Shown piece after piece: positions 1 through 10,575 of a DNA stretch of 64,000 bases; position 1 is the stretch's first letter, and each line of letters begins with the position of its first letter. The translations under genes were made by a program, and so were the position numbers. Location of the stretch: assembly GCA_963931865.1 (NCBI GenBank), contig OZ007510.1:15108111-15172110 (forward strand), written 5' to 3'. This DNA is from Axinella damicornis (Eukaryota; Porifera; Demospongiae; Axinellida; Axinellidae). A model generated the notes under the pieces. It ran no database searches. It was given only the letters and a program-made list of their open reading frames with translations, and was not told where the DNA came from.

Positions 1-214
1 CCACCTCCACAGTACTGATCAGTGTAGAGGTGAGAGAAATCAGACTCAATGCTGTCACACCGCTATATATACGTGTAGGTGAAGTTGGTACAGATGGGAT
101 GACCTTATAATCATTGATAGCTGTCATAATTCACATTGTAGCTAATACACTAGAGTAATGGATGCAGGCTGAAATAATTATTCATACGTTGGCCGGGCTC
201 CTGGAACTACAGCG

Positions 215-3200
215 TCAATTGAATTGTGCATAACAGTCTGGTGTTCGGAATGTGAAGTAGGAGTTATCTGCAGGACAGAGCCTCCTTGCAGCAATCTCCA
301 CCAAATACGTCCACATCACAAGCCCTCCTCCGATTGTCAACCCAGAAATGGTGAACAGGTGTGCCACCCTAGACCCAAACGGCCTCACAATGAACAACGC
401 CACTGTCACAGGGAAGATAAATATAGCCTCAAATAAAGAACTGACCCCCTCAAAGATATATACTTGTGGTCCCCATTAATACATTTAGTGAAGTATATAG
501 GTGTCATGAAACTGTCAGCTTTATGATGTCACATTCGGTTGTCCTTGGGATGTTATTGGTTGGGCGATATCTCGCTTTGTCTTCTTACCTTGTATGGCCT
601 CCAATTCCAGCATTCAAGGATGATCTTTTATAGCTAGTGAGTGAGTTGGCATTGCCTGATCAACTTGATCAACTACTTGTTGATGAGTGGGTGTGGATAG
701 AATCATAAATGCAGTTGGAGCATGGAAACCAGAGAAGTAGAGCTAGGATACAGTATGCACAGTAAAGCTTGAAGATTGACCTCCAATGTTGTATTGGTAG
801 AGTTTACTGAAGAGAGTTAATTTAGTACATAGCTTGAATTTCAGACTACAGTAACTTCTCCCTCAACATAGATATCATCAGCCAGTGGCGTAGTTAGACC
901 CAGGCCTGTGCCCGGGTAAAATTCAAAGCAGTAACTACTGATCAGCGTACACGTGCCATGGCACAGCTGTCATTGTTGGAGTCATTCAACTGCTGTGCTT
1001 CTGCATGCTGCTAAGAGGAAGAGAATTGATTCAACTGAATCCACCAGTGGTAGTTGTAGTAGCAATGGTATATAGCAAGATACTGTCTATGAGAGCCCTT
1101 CCTGATAGTTAAAAGTTGTGCAGTGCAAAGTACAAAGATGCTACAATGAGAGCCCATCCTAAGTATTATCCATGGAACTGACAAATGAAGGTGGAAAATA
1201 TTTTCCACGCTTTGCGCAAAATTGGATCAGCACTACACACCTCTGTGAACTGCCTTCAGCAGTGTGCCCAGACTGTGCCCGGGAAAGTCTGCAATCCTGG
1301 CACTGTCATCAGTCGATTAATGCAGCTGGCTATCATGGGAACAGCAAGCTATACAACAAACACGGCTCATGAACAGGTGGTGTACCTCCAATGCCTGCAA
1401 ACATAACAAGGAAAACGGGGGCAAAGAACCCGACACCCATCGAGATGTGGTAGTCGTGAAACAGAGAGGACACCAGGAACACAGGGAAGACAGCTGCCAG
1501 AGGGCTATGCACCACCTAAAACAGGATGAAATTACTTCTTCAACACAACATTCTTTGGGAAAATGTTAATCAATACATACCACTGCAAGGGCCAGAGCAC
1601 ACTGGAGCACGTGCCATACTAACCACATTAATTTTGTGACCACTCATCATTTGGACGGTGAAAGCAAATACATTTCCACAGATTAACAGGAATTGTTTCA
1701 AAGATAGCTTACCTGCCTCAGATCACGATAGATATAGACATGCAACCAGTCGTAGATAGGCATGTTCCATTTCCGGTAATAGGTAGCATAATTCTTACAG
1801 TTCCACCAATCAGAGTAGAATTGTCTGTCAGCAAAGCATGTGATCTCTGCCCCAAAGTTCATCCAGGTATGCATCAGGCAGGTGTGGGCCAGTGTGAGTT
1901 CCACAAAGCCAAGCAAAATGCAACGAACTAAGCTTTCAACAAGGTCATCAAGACTGGGTGGGAGGGATCAAAAAAAGTCGACAAAATTTAATAGATGTGT
2001 TAATGACATAGAGTCAGAGTGGGCACATGCGCATACAGCGCCGCACAGCACCTGCTACAGGTGTTGAGTCTCCAGATGCACTACAATATGCAGGTGCCAA
2101 TCGATGCACTACAATAAGCAGATGCTATGTTCTAACTCTATTGCATTCCTTTATAAAGCGTCACGGAAGTTGCACACACATATAATTATATACATACAAA
2201 TGCTAGCTCAGATCCACCACCTCAGAACCATGGCCCCTGAGGGCATGAATCTGGAGGCATAACCACCGAAGACCTGAGAAGCTTGAAGATCCCACCCAGC
2301 GTTCCACCCAGACGGCTAGACGGCCAGAGTGCTTTGATGATGCGTGCATCGTCTGATGACGTCATACGCCTGAACATCGTCTGATGACGTCATACGCCTG
2401 AACATCGTCTGATGACGTCATACGCCTGAACGCTACTATACCCTTTGTTGTGCATCTCAATGTCTATATTGCTAGCCTGTTTCATTTCTTATTTTCTGTA
2501 CCTGAGGAAGACCCAGTTGGGTTGAAACGTTGTATGAAAATAAAGTTTTATGAAATCCTGGCTCATCGTGGTCCACCCTTCAAATTTAAACGCTAGCTCA
2601 GAATCGGACTGCCGTTGTCAAGGTTATATTTGCCTCGCTACACTCAGCAATTATAGCATTTTTTTTTACTATCAGAGCATAATAGGAATGAGTCTCGGAT
2701 TCCATAAGCGGCAAGCGAACTACTAGAGGGTATATAGGGCAACTCCATTTTCAAAATGATGCCTCAGGTCTTAGTCCCTCCTTGTGGGTAGGTTCGGTTG
2801 CATCCACAGCTTGCAGCATACAGTCCCTCCTTGTGGGTAGGTTCGGTTGCATCCACAGCTTGCAGCACACAGCTGGCCTCGTTCATGACATTACATACCG
2901 CCAATATTGCTGTTTGCAGGTTCAAAAAATCTGTCAAATCAGTACCCACAGAATGACCTTAAGGTACACTACAACACAGCTACCGCTGAGAGGACACACA
3001 ACCTTGCACCTTTCTGTCTATGAAATGCCCAGCTATCAGTCACTGGAGACAAGAGATAATACTCTGCATGCAAACTCACTGGAGAGACTTGGGAAAGAGG
3101 ACTTCTCTGAACAGCACCAGTGCACAGACGGTTGTGGAGAGGAACTATAGTAGGATACAACAAGTAGTTAACGCTAGTCTCAGAAAAACAATGTGTGCTT

Positions 3201-5039
3201 CACACACCTGCAAGAAATAGACCACTGCTCTCCACCAGTTGATGGAACCACTCTCCCTGTATGACAGGCAGTCTAGCATAATATAGAGATGCACATATTC
3301 ACATGATACACATGATCCCCCCTCACCTGGGGTAGTTGTCTCTGTACAGGAGGGTAGGAGCGAACACGAAGTAGAGGTACTGGGAGAAGGAGCCTACCTT
3401 GGGCTCCATCTGCCCAGCATACAACACCGCAGGACCTGTGGGGGTTAATAGCGTGTACATATATGTAGCGTCATGGATAATATGGACTATGTTACGTAGT
3501 CTCATGATAGCATGTACATGTATGTAAGCACTGAATTGAGTCTCACATCAGACACTGTTTCATTAGGAGACTACAGGAAGGCAATCCTCTAGTCTGCGTA
3601 ACCATGGACTACAGACCATGAAACAACTGAGCAGTCGACATAGGCAGTCCTGGCAAGATTCACAAAGTCACTCAACATTGTGACACTCGTCCACATGCCA
3701 CCCAACATCCTGGTACACCATTGAACAGACTAGCACCTTTGCAACACCACAGCAACTGTCTGGTATATTCCACTAGGACCACTGCGGCTGTTCATCACCC
3801 GCAACTCTTAGCTTTCAGGTTGCAGATCTCATCATTCACTCAGGGACAACCACATGGACCCGGCCATGCATGGATACCGATTCATCCCAGATTTCCAGTT
3901 CTGAATCATAACACAAAACTCATCAGAATACCTGACTCGTCATCTTTAGTCCAAGGATGTACGACCTTGTGTGCATTCTCACGGAGGAACGAGTAGCTCT
4001 TCATGCAAAGCCTCATCTGAAGGGGATAGAGGTTATAATATGAATCACATATTTACATCTAGCAGCGTGTCACACCAGACCACCTGCTCAACAGTTGAAA
4101 TCACTCGAAGGACAGGAGGAAAAGAGAGCGTCCAGATGACTGACACCACTCCAAACCATGAGCCAATGACATAGACACAATACAGCAGAATGAACAACAC
4201 GCTGCCACAATGGTTGCGCATGGAGGCCCACGTCTGCAAGGGCGGGAGACAGCTACATGCATAAACTGAAACGTTCACAACATTACCAGCAGTGAGGCTG
4301 ACCTGAAAGACAGGATACACAAGAAATGCACCTGCCAACTGCACAACTTCCAGACCTATGAACTTGGCCACATCTGCAACTGACCCGACCAGGATGTGCA
4401 CCAACGTCAGATCGACACACGGCCTGCACAGGAAACCCAACAATGTTGGAGCACACCACCGTGCTTATTGCAAGCTCACATGAACTACGCTGCCTAATAG
4501 TGTGGGGACAATACTACCGGTTTGGATATCAATCATTGTGAATCTGATAATATATTGTGTAGTGTGTGGGATTGGTATCACAATAGCATATGGCTCACAT
4601 AACTGTATACGTTATCATATAAAATTTACAAGACAAGACTTGCTCTGCACTTTATGCACTCAATAATATGCATCCGATATGGGGTATAATTATATATAAG
4701 TAAGCCACATTAATATTACTACGTAGATTGACAATAAATTGTAATATCGACATAATTATTGTCCCAGCACTACTGGCTAACACACTCAAGGTCCGGATTC
4801 CTGACACCACTAGTACCAACCTTCCAGCTGCGTAGGAATCTCTGATCACTACGCACGCCAACAACAGCAGGATATGGACCACACAAACATTGTACAGCCC
4901 ACGCACGTGTGGGTCAGTCTCATACAGATGGCTATAGGAGTAATTCACATCACCATAGTCAAGCAGAACTATCCACAATACATTTAGCTTATCCGACAAA
5001 TGCTTACTTTGCAAGGGACGTTCTTGGTTTGAAGACCTT
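215..5039 (-). CDS. SOAT1: Sterol O-acyltransferase (SOAT/ACAT-like), multi-exon, 5' end unresolved
   Basis: This is an MBOAT-family membrane enzyme that would esterify cholesterol or other sterols with fatty acyl-CoA in the ER. Exons I can place, in gene order on the minus strand, are 5008-5039, about 4750-4931, 4084-4233, 3966-4016, 3327-3435, 1713-1953, 1386-1515 and 215-440 (stop at 215-217). Exon 3327-3435 encodes LYFVFAPTLLYRDNYPR, the conserved SOAT YxFxPTLxYRxxYPR block. Exon 1713-1953 encodes FYSDWWNCKNYATYYRKWN, the SOAT FYxDWWN signature; the YYRxWN part separates it from DGAT1. Exon 1386-1515 holds the presumed catalytic His in FLVSSLFHDY. Exon 3966-4016 gives MKSYSFLREN, a hallmark upstream of the first conserved region. 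Exon phases join correctly where tested (5008-5039 into 4931). I could not find the segment expected between 3327 and 1953, nor the first exon(s) above 5039. Its divergent neighbour is the alliinase-like gene. Confidence 0.85.
880..930. mobile_element. Possible hAT-type terminal inverted repeat remnant
   Basis: The stretch CAGTGGCGTAGTTAGACCC resembles the CAGTGGCGTAG-type termini common in animal hAT elements. I found no matching opposite end nearby, so this would be a solo or decayed end inside a SOAT intron. Confidence 0.3.
2213..2591 (+). mobile_element. 379-bp non-autonomous element with hammerhead-like core and 11-bp target duplication
   Basis: The segment is flanked by exact 11-bp direct repeats GCTAGCTCAGA at 2202-2212 and 2592-2602, which marks it as an insertion in a SOAT intron (antisense to the gene). 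It has no ORF of note. Near its right end is CTGAGGA (2502-2508), then a short stem (ACCCA..GGGTT), then GAAAC (2524-2528), which has the shape of a hammerhead catalytic core. An AATAAA follows at 2539-2544. It contains the triplicated 28-bp CRE repeat at 2347-2430. Its size, target-duplication length and core position match the element at 56333-56727 in the opposite orientation. I infer a small retroelement, retrozyme-like or Penelope-related. I did not find a convincing stem III or cleavage triplet. Confidence 0.55.
2347..2430 (+). repeat. Three tandem 28-bp units, each with a CRE palindrome
   Basis: Three identical 28-bp units start at 2347, 2375 and 2403. Each carries TGACGTCA, the full CREB/ATF palindrome, at 2357, 2385 and 2413. 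They lie inside the 379-bp insertion. Whether they bind a factor is unknown. Confidence 0.85.
2773..2870 (+). repeat. Tandem duplication, about 49-bp unit, two copies
   Basis: AGTCCCTCCTTGTGGGTAGG starts at 2773 and again at 2822 and continues through GCATCCACAGCTTGCAGCA in both copies. It lies in a SOAT intron. Confidence 0.85.
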
Positions 5040-5100
5040 CTGCTCAGAGCTGCTCCGTGCAACCCTACAGTCATTTGCATTACTGGAGATGTGGGAATAC

Positions 5101-5851
5101 ATTGTCTGTGATCACACTATATACAGTGTGTGGGAGCTCGAGGTGGTTCCACCAGTATACACTGCATAATCTGCCCACTGGGGTGAATGGAATCTTACAG
5201 CTATCATTAAAATTAAGCAGCAAAAATTTAGTGTACACAGAAGCCACTGTAGTGCGCACAAATTATTAGTAGTACTACCAAACTTGCTGGCATGCCCACC
5301 ATCGCCAGCTGCTTGAACGGATGACATTGGCACATCACACACCTACCACAGAGGGAGCTAAGCTAGCTACGCATACAGCCATCCCTTGCTCTTTCGCTAA
5401 TAGGGGGACTGTTGGGAGGGGTCAAAACTTCAATGGAAGCGCTTTGTCATACAAGACCCAAGGTTGAACCGTTCCCACAATTTAGGCACATTCATTGGGA
5501 ATAGACAGCTTAACCACACCCCGTGGGTGGAGTGTGGCCATACACGCAGAGTCTACACATGATTAATTAGCATACCATCATAACTCTATCATGTCTATTA
5601 TCCACGCAGCCAGAGGCGACTACACTACAGTTACGTATCAAAGTATAATTATTACTCAGCGCCTTCCTCCTGAAGCTGAGGACACCTTCGACTTCGGAGT
5701 AGAGCCTGATCCCCCATCGATAGCCAAAGAGTTTAGCCTCCGCGTACTTTTAAATTATACATGAGTACGTATTATAATACGAGTAGGAGTGCGGTCACAT
5801 GCACTACTCAGCCACGCCCCCTAAAGCAGTCCTAGCTAAACAGCTAGCTAA
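5101..5851. other. Intergenic region between SOAT and the alliinase-like gene
   Basis: This probably holds the first exon(s) and promoter of SOAT on the minus strand and the promoter of the alliinase-like gene on the plus strand, because the genes diverge. A short minus-strand ATG reading frame (about 22 codons) lies near 5650-5720, but I cannot tie it to SOAT. I see no clear TATA box or CpG cluster. Confidence 0.4.
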
Positions 5852-8800
5852 ATGTGGCTAGTAGTGCTTGCGGTACTGGGGGCCGGGCTGTCTGCCCAGG
5901 CAGTGCGAGTGGACATCTGTGGCCGCTACCCCGACCCTGATCCGTGTCTTCCGGGAGGAGTATGGGACCCCATTCTGAATAGGTAACTGCCATCAAAAAT
6001 GTAATATCCCTATGTCGTTTTTTTGTGGGATAGCAAGGCAAGGGCGTCGACCTAGTCTAGCCGGATAGCCCCCCCATGGCCCAGGGTGGATCAACTCACA
6101 TGACCGCATGGGGAAGGTGACCTAGGTCAAGAAGTTTGCATAGTTTATGCGACCCCCATATTCAACTGCTTCCTTCGTTGGCTCAAATTGAGCATGGTGT
6201 ATATGCAGTGCATGCAGTATAGTGCGGTTGTATAAGTGTTCCATGATGAATACACTGCATGTTCCATGCGGTTGGTGCAGGGTAAGTGTTCCATGATGAA
6301 TACACTGCATGTTCCATGCGGTTGGTGCAGGGTAAGTGTTCCATGATGAATACACTATCAAGCGGCATCTGTAACCTATTACCTAATGTGTGTTTAGGCA
6401 TGGGTGTGAATTTTTTGACCCTATGCAAGATAGGTCAGAAACAGAAGCTGCATTTTGGTCATGCCCCCTGCACTAAAGTGTAGAAGGTTACACTCACATG
6501 ATCCACCTATGGGTGCACCCCTAGTAATACATGAAGATTGTGCAATCAAAAGACGATGTGGAAGTGGAAAGCAGTGCAGGCCAGTGGAAAGCATTAAGTT
6601 GCCACGAGAGCCATTCCTGATGAAAAACGTGATTCTTTTTTCTCGACTGCTTCACTTTCAGCCTCTATATAGCTATGGAGATGCAAAGCACCTCCACCAG
6701 CTGCCCTAGATGGGAATGTTGGCACTCTGGTCCTTCTGGAAAGCATGCAGATTGCTGGTGTTGGATGTGCCACCATTGAGACCTGCTAGAGATGTTCTGC
6801 ATGGAAATTGTACTGATCTCCATCTGGAGAATGAATGCCATTTATAGTATAGCTGGAGGGAGCTCTCCATGTGTGATTGCCATGTGATTGCCCAACTGAG
6901 ACTGGCCCCTGAGGAGCAAACACAGTCGGAAAGTAGCATGGATCTGCTAAAATGCTGATTTTGGCCATTGATGGGTTAATGAGGTGCAGATTGGAACTAG
7001 TCAGGATTAGGGTTATGGTTGGTGTTAGTAGGACTCTTTGATGTTTGACATGTAGTTAACCACATCTTGCAGGTGAAGCTTTCTGCCAATTAAAAATGGG
7101 AAGGTGAGCCTGAGCCAGCAGCCTCACATAATATTGTGTGCACATACTAACCTTAGGACAAATTAATAAGATTGTGAGATATGGTTACTAATAGTTGTGT
7201 GTGTCATGCTTGCTGTAATGTAATCCTGCATAGGCGGCGGAACAGGTCCGGCAGACCCGGAAATTGCTGGACTGTATGACGTCCGCCAGCCGATGTGATC
7301 TCAGCTAGAGGTCGGAAATTTTCCTGCCCCTAACCCCCCCCCCCCCCCCCCCCCCCTACAAGGGCGTGCTTCGTACACCAGCCTACTGCCACAGCCTGTG
7401 CAGCCTCTTCATAGACGCACTTTAAATGCCTCTGCTGTACTCTGCCTGATCAAAGCTCAAATGTTTCTGCTGCCCTACTGCTAGATTATTAGGTAACCCC
7501 TTCTTCTCAAATTGGGATGGGGCTGGGTACACTCTAAGGAGAAAGGAAGATCTCAGTCACATAGTTGGGCTGCAGCTAGAACATGGGCTCCAGAGCCCAG
7601 CACTTTAACTGCGAAGCCCGCTGGATGGAGAGATAACAGTTTGCAAGATGTGTGAACTCATAGTGATCGTGCTACTTGTCCAAACAAAGTGTATAATATC
7701 ATAATAAATTTGTATCTGTAGGTGCTCAGGATATACCATGGATCTGGACTGCTACCAGTGCTATTCCGGTCCACTTTGCAAGTCGAAAGAGGATTCTGTA
7801 GCCTGTGCTATGACATTAGACTCTGGTAATCCCATGTTTATAGCCGAGTATTGGCTAAACAGAAATGGCAGGGAACCCTGTACTACCACCCCAGCTCATT
7901 ACCGGTGAGTATACAATGTGTATAGGTAGGGGAGTCTTGGGTGTGGGTGTAGTCCGATGCTCAAAAGGTCCTCCTCCTGACATGCACACACAAGCCCAGA
8001 GTACCAAATTGCTTCAACTGGCAAGGCGTACATTCTAGCACCGTTAAAGGAGGCCATTCAAGACTTGCATGCCATTGTAAGTGGTTCTATTGGTTTGAGA
8101 GAAGGATACACACACTTTACTTCACAGAACCGTAATCTTTTCCCTGCACTCACTCACTATGCAGACGGGTAACGCAAAGACTGAGGGTTACGAGGTCGTA
8201 GGAGGAATGGGGGCCACCATGGTTCTACATGCTACTCTGATTGCTCTCTCCCGACAGATCCTACAAGTACGGTCATAGCACAGGCTTAACAGAAGGCAGA
8301 TACTTACCAGAATGTCTTGATTTGAACAGGCATGTCCTTCCAACTGCCCCTCTGTGGTAGAAGTGGTAGTGCAGACTCCCTACTACAATTTCTACTATGA
8401 CATGGTAGGCCTGGTGAGCACCACCCACTGGAACCCCGCAGCCGATCCCACCTCCCCATACACCATTGAGATCCTAACGTGAGACTAGCTGGGGCTGCAG
8501 AGCTGTAGTGCATTGGTGACATACAGTGGTTGGTTGCTGCAGGTACCCAAACAATCCGGACGGTCAGTTTCGGAAGCCTCTAGTGCAGAACTCTACCCAC
8601 GTCATCCGTGACATGGTATACTATTGGCCCATCTACACCAACGCCAGTGACCTCATCGCAGAGCCCATTATGGTCTTCTCCAGGTACGTGTGCTCATCTC
8701 ATTGCAACAGCGTTCTTCCTTTTCAGAAGTGTATTTCCTCATGAATGGATCTTAGTAAGTAACGTACTGCTTGCGATAATTGTCCACACATTTAGTCAGT

Positions 8801-9727
8801 CAATAATTCCACATTCAACCTGACAGAGGGGGGATGCAATATGCGTATTCACACACTCAAGGTATACTTACTTCAGCTAGTTGTATCAGTCTGTGTTCTA
8901 TATCTCCTTACTAGCTCAAAGCATGACGGTCTAGCCGGCACCCGGTTTGGCTGGGGGCTGTATCAGGACCCTGAGCTGGCCTCTGGCGTGGCACGTGCAG
9001 TTTCTGGTCTGATGCTAGGCCTCTCCGTGGATGCACAACTCCGCGTGCTTAGTAGTCTGCAAGAAATCCTCAGTAAGTGAACCAACCGTATGCGTTGCTT
9101 GTCTGCAAGTAATCCTCAGTAAGTGAAGCAACCATATACGTTGCTTGTCTGCAAGTAATCCTCAGTAAGTGAACCAACCGTATGCGTTGCAACCAAAGCA
9201 CAGAGAATAGAATATTCAATGTCAACACAGAATTTCCTTAAGCCTGTTTGCACGTCTTTTCCCAGGTGACGACCCCTCTCCCTCAGGCCTCCTCCCTTTC
9301 CACTCTGCCACCCGAGAAGTACTCTATAGCAGGTTCCAACACCTGGCCTCTGTACTGACATGTGCGCAGCTCACTAACTCCCTCTCCTCCCCGGGTGCGT
9401 ACGCCTGGGTGCGCTGTGCAGAGGGAATCCAATGCATGAAGTTCTTTCAGAAGGTCAACCTCACGGTAGAGAGTGGAGAGGTCTTCGGCAGCACGCCACA
9501 ATGTAAGAAGATAGTCACTGTATCCTTAATGAATACCATAGGGTTACTATAGGGTACAATGGTGAGAATACGGCATGTACGTGTTCTGGATACACAACGC
9601 TGATTGTAGATACATTATTTTGCAGTCCAATTTACTTCCTGTATACACTGTTTATGAATTTCATTATGTTCAGTCGTATGGAGTGCAGTCTTCGATAATT
9701 GTGAATTTGTGAATTCCCCCCCCCCCC

Positions 9728-9758
<31 letters not shown>

Positions 9759-9883
9759 ACACACACACACTTAATATTCTTGCAGATGCCCGGATGACAA
9801 TGCTGATGCCATCTGTTGAATTCTCTGTACTCGTAGACAAGATCAAAGCCCTGTGTAATACAGTGCATGCAATTATAGTTTGA
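5852..9883 (+). CDS. Secreted alliinase / tryptophan aminotransferase-like PLP enzyme, 9 exons
   Basis: Exons are 5852-5982, 7722-7904, 7995-8076, 8165-8266, 8330-8478, 8543-8683, 8915-9072, 9266-9502 and 9786-9883; phases join throughout and give about 427 residues. Exon 1 encodes a signal peptide (MWLVVLAVLGAGLSAQA). Exon 2 is a Cys-rich EGF-alliinase module (CYQCYSGPLCK) followed by the start of the catalytic fold (FIAEYW). Later exons carry family landmarks: GNAKTEGYEVVGGMGAT, the substrate/PLP loop TYPNNPDG, VYYWPIYTN, and SSKHDGLAGTRFGW, where the Lys should form the PLP aldimine and the Arg bind the carboxylate. The C-terminus has the usual R/G..FGSTPQY ending. In plants this family includes alliinase (C-S lyase) and TAA1 (Trp to indole-3-pyruvate); which reaction this one performs is not readable from sequence. 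The acceptor of exon 3 is AAG, chosen because only that frame continues the domain. Three IDO genes lie directly downstream. Confidence 0.9.
6061..7721 (+). other. Long first intron of the alliinase-like gene (5983-7721)
   Basis: This has no coding signal. It includes the duplicated block at 6235-6357 and a poly-C run at about 7336-7356. It may hold regulatory sequence, but I see nothing specific. Confidence 0.5.
6235..6357 (+). repeat. Tandem repeat, about 53-bp unit, 2.3 copies
   Basis: TAAGTGTTCCATGATGAATA recurs three times at intervals of about 53 bp, with CACTGCATGTTCCATGCGG between copies. Confidence 0.85.
9055..9187 (+). repeat. 46-bp tandem repeat spanning exon end and splice donor, about 3 copies
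   Basis: The end of coding exon 7 (GTCTGCAAGAAATCCTCA, then gtaagtgaaccaacc) is followed by two more copies of the same unit, in which GAA has become GTA. Each copy carries the exon tail and a GTAAGT donor, so three potential donors stand in a row. Use of the second or third would read into TGA three codons after the first donor. Confidence 0.9.
9719..9769 (+). repeat. Compound microsatellite (C)n(AC)n
   Basis: A poly-C run of about 27 is followed directly by about 13 AC repeats in the last intron of the alliinase-like gene. Confidence 0.95.
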
Positions 9884-10575
9884 ATGTTTGTTCTGTGTGT
9901 ACTATACTGTGTGCATAATAACCACAAACGTTACATTCATTTCTGTTCAGTGTAGGCCCAACCTGCAGCTGCCAGTATAGAACTAGGTCAGCTTGAGCAT
10001 GCCATGCAGGATGCAGAACGCAGGGGAATTAGAGGTGTTGTGTAGAAGTAGTTTACATGCATATGGCTTTCGAATTCATGAATTTGTGTGCATGGATATT
10101 ATAAAGTAGCAGAATCAAGCTGTGCATCGAGCTAGTCAGTGGAACTACACCAGTTTTTCTCTTCATCACATTTTTTAGATTGCACATATGATGTTTTGGA
10201 TAATTTATTCCTGTTAGTAGAAAAATACTGGCCATGATCAAGTTTGCGCTCTATTATCTATGTCAAGGCTAAAAGATAGGGAGAGCCAATGAGCAAAATA
10301 TAGGCAGAATATTCAATTGCAGCCAAAGGTGGAGCCAATTTCAAACTACAAATATTTTCTCGAGATTTTATATTTCTGTAGGTTCAAGTAGGGTCTGCTT
10401 GCACTAGCAGTTGGTCCTGAAGAATCAACTCATTGCCCCGCATAGAGTCATAGAGCAAACTCCTTGTACAAACCAGCCACACCCAGAAGAGGGTAATAAA
10501 AATTAATTAATTTCATGATGAGGTTGCAGGCTCCGCCCAGGAGCAAGTTATATATATAGCTGCAAGACGAAGGCC
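9884..10575. other. Intergenic region upstream of IDO copy 1
   Basis: I see no gene. A TATATATATA run at about 10549-10558 lies only 18-27 bp before the IDO start codon. If used as a TATA box it would place transcription start at or past the ATG, so it is more likely just AT-rich sequence or implies a shorter protein start. Confidence 0.5.

Noticed and set aside
9884..10560. TATA box for IDO copy 1 at about 10549
   Set aside because: It is too close to the start codon to set transcription upstream of it; copies 2 and 3 lack it.
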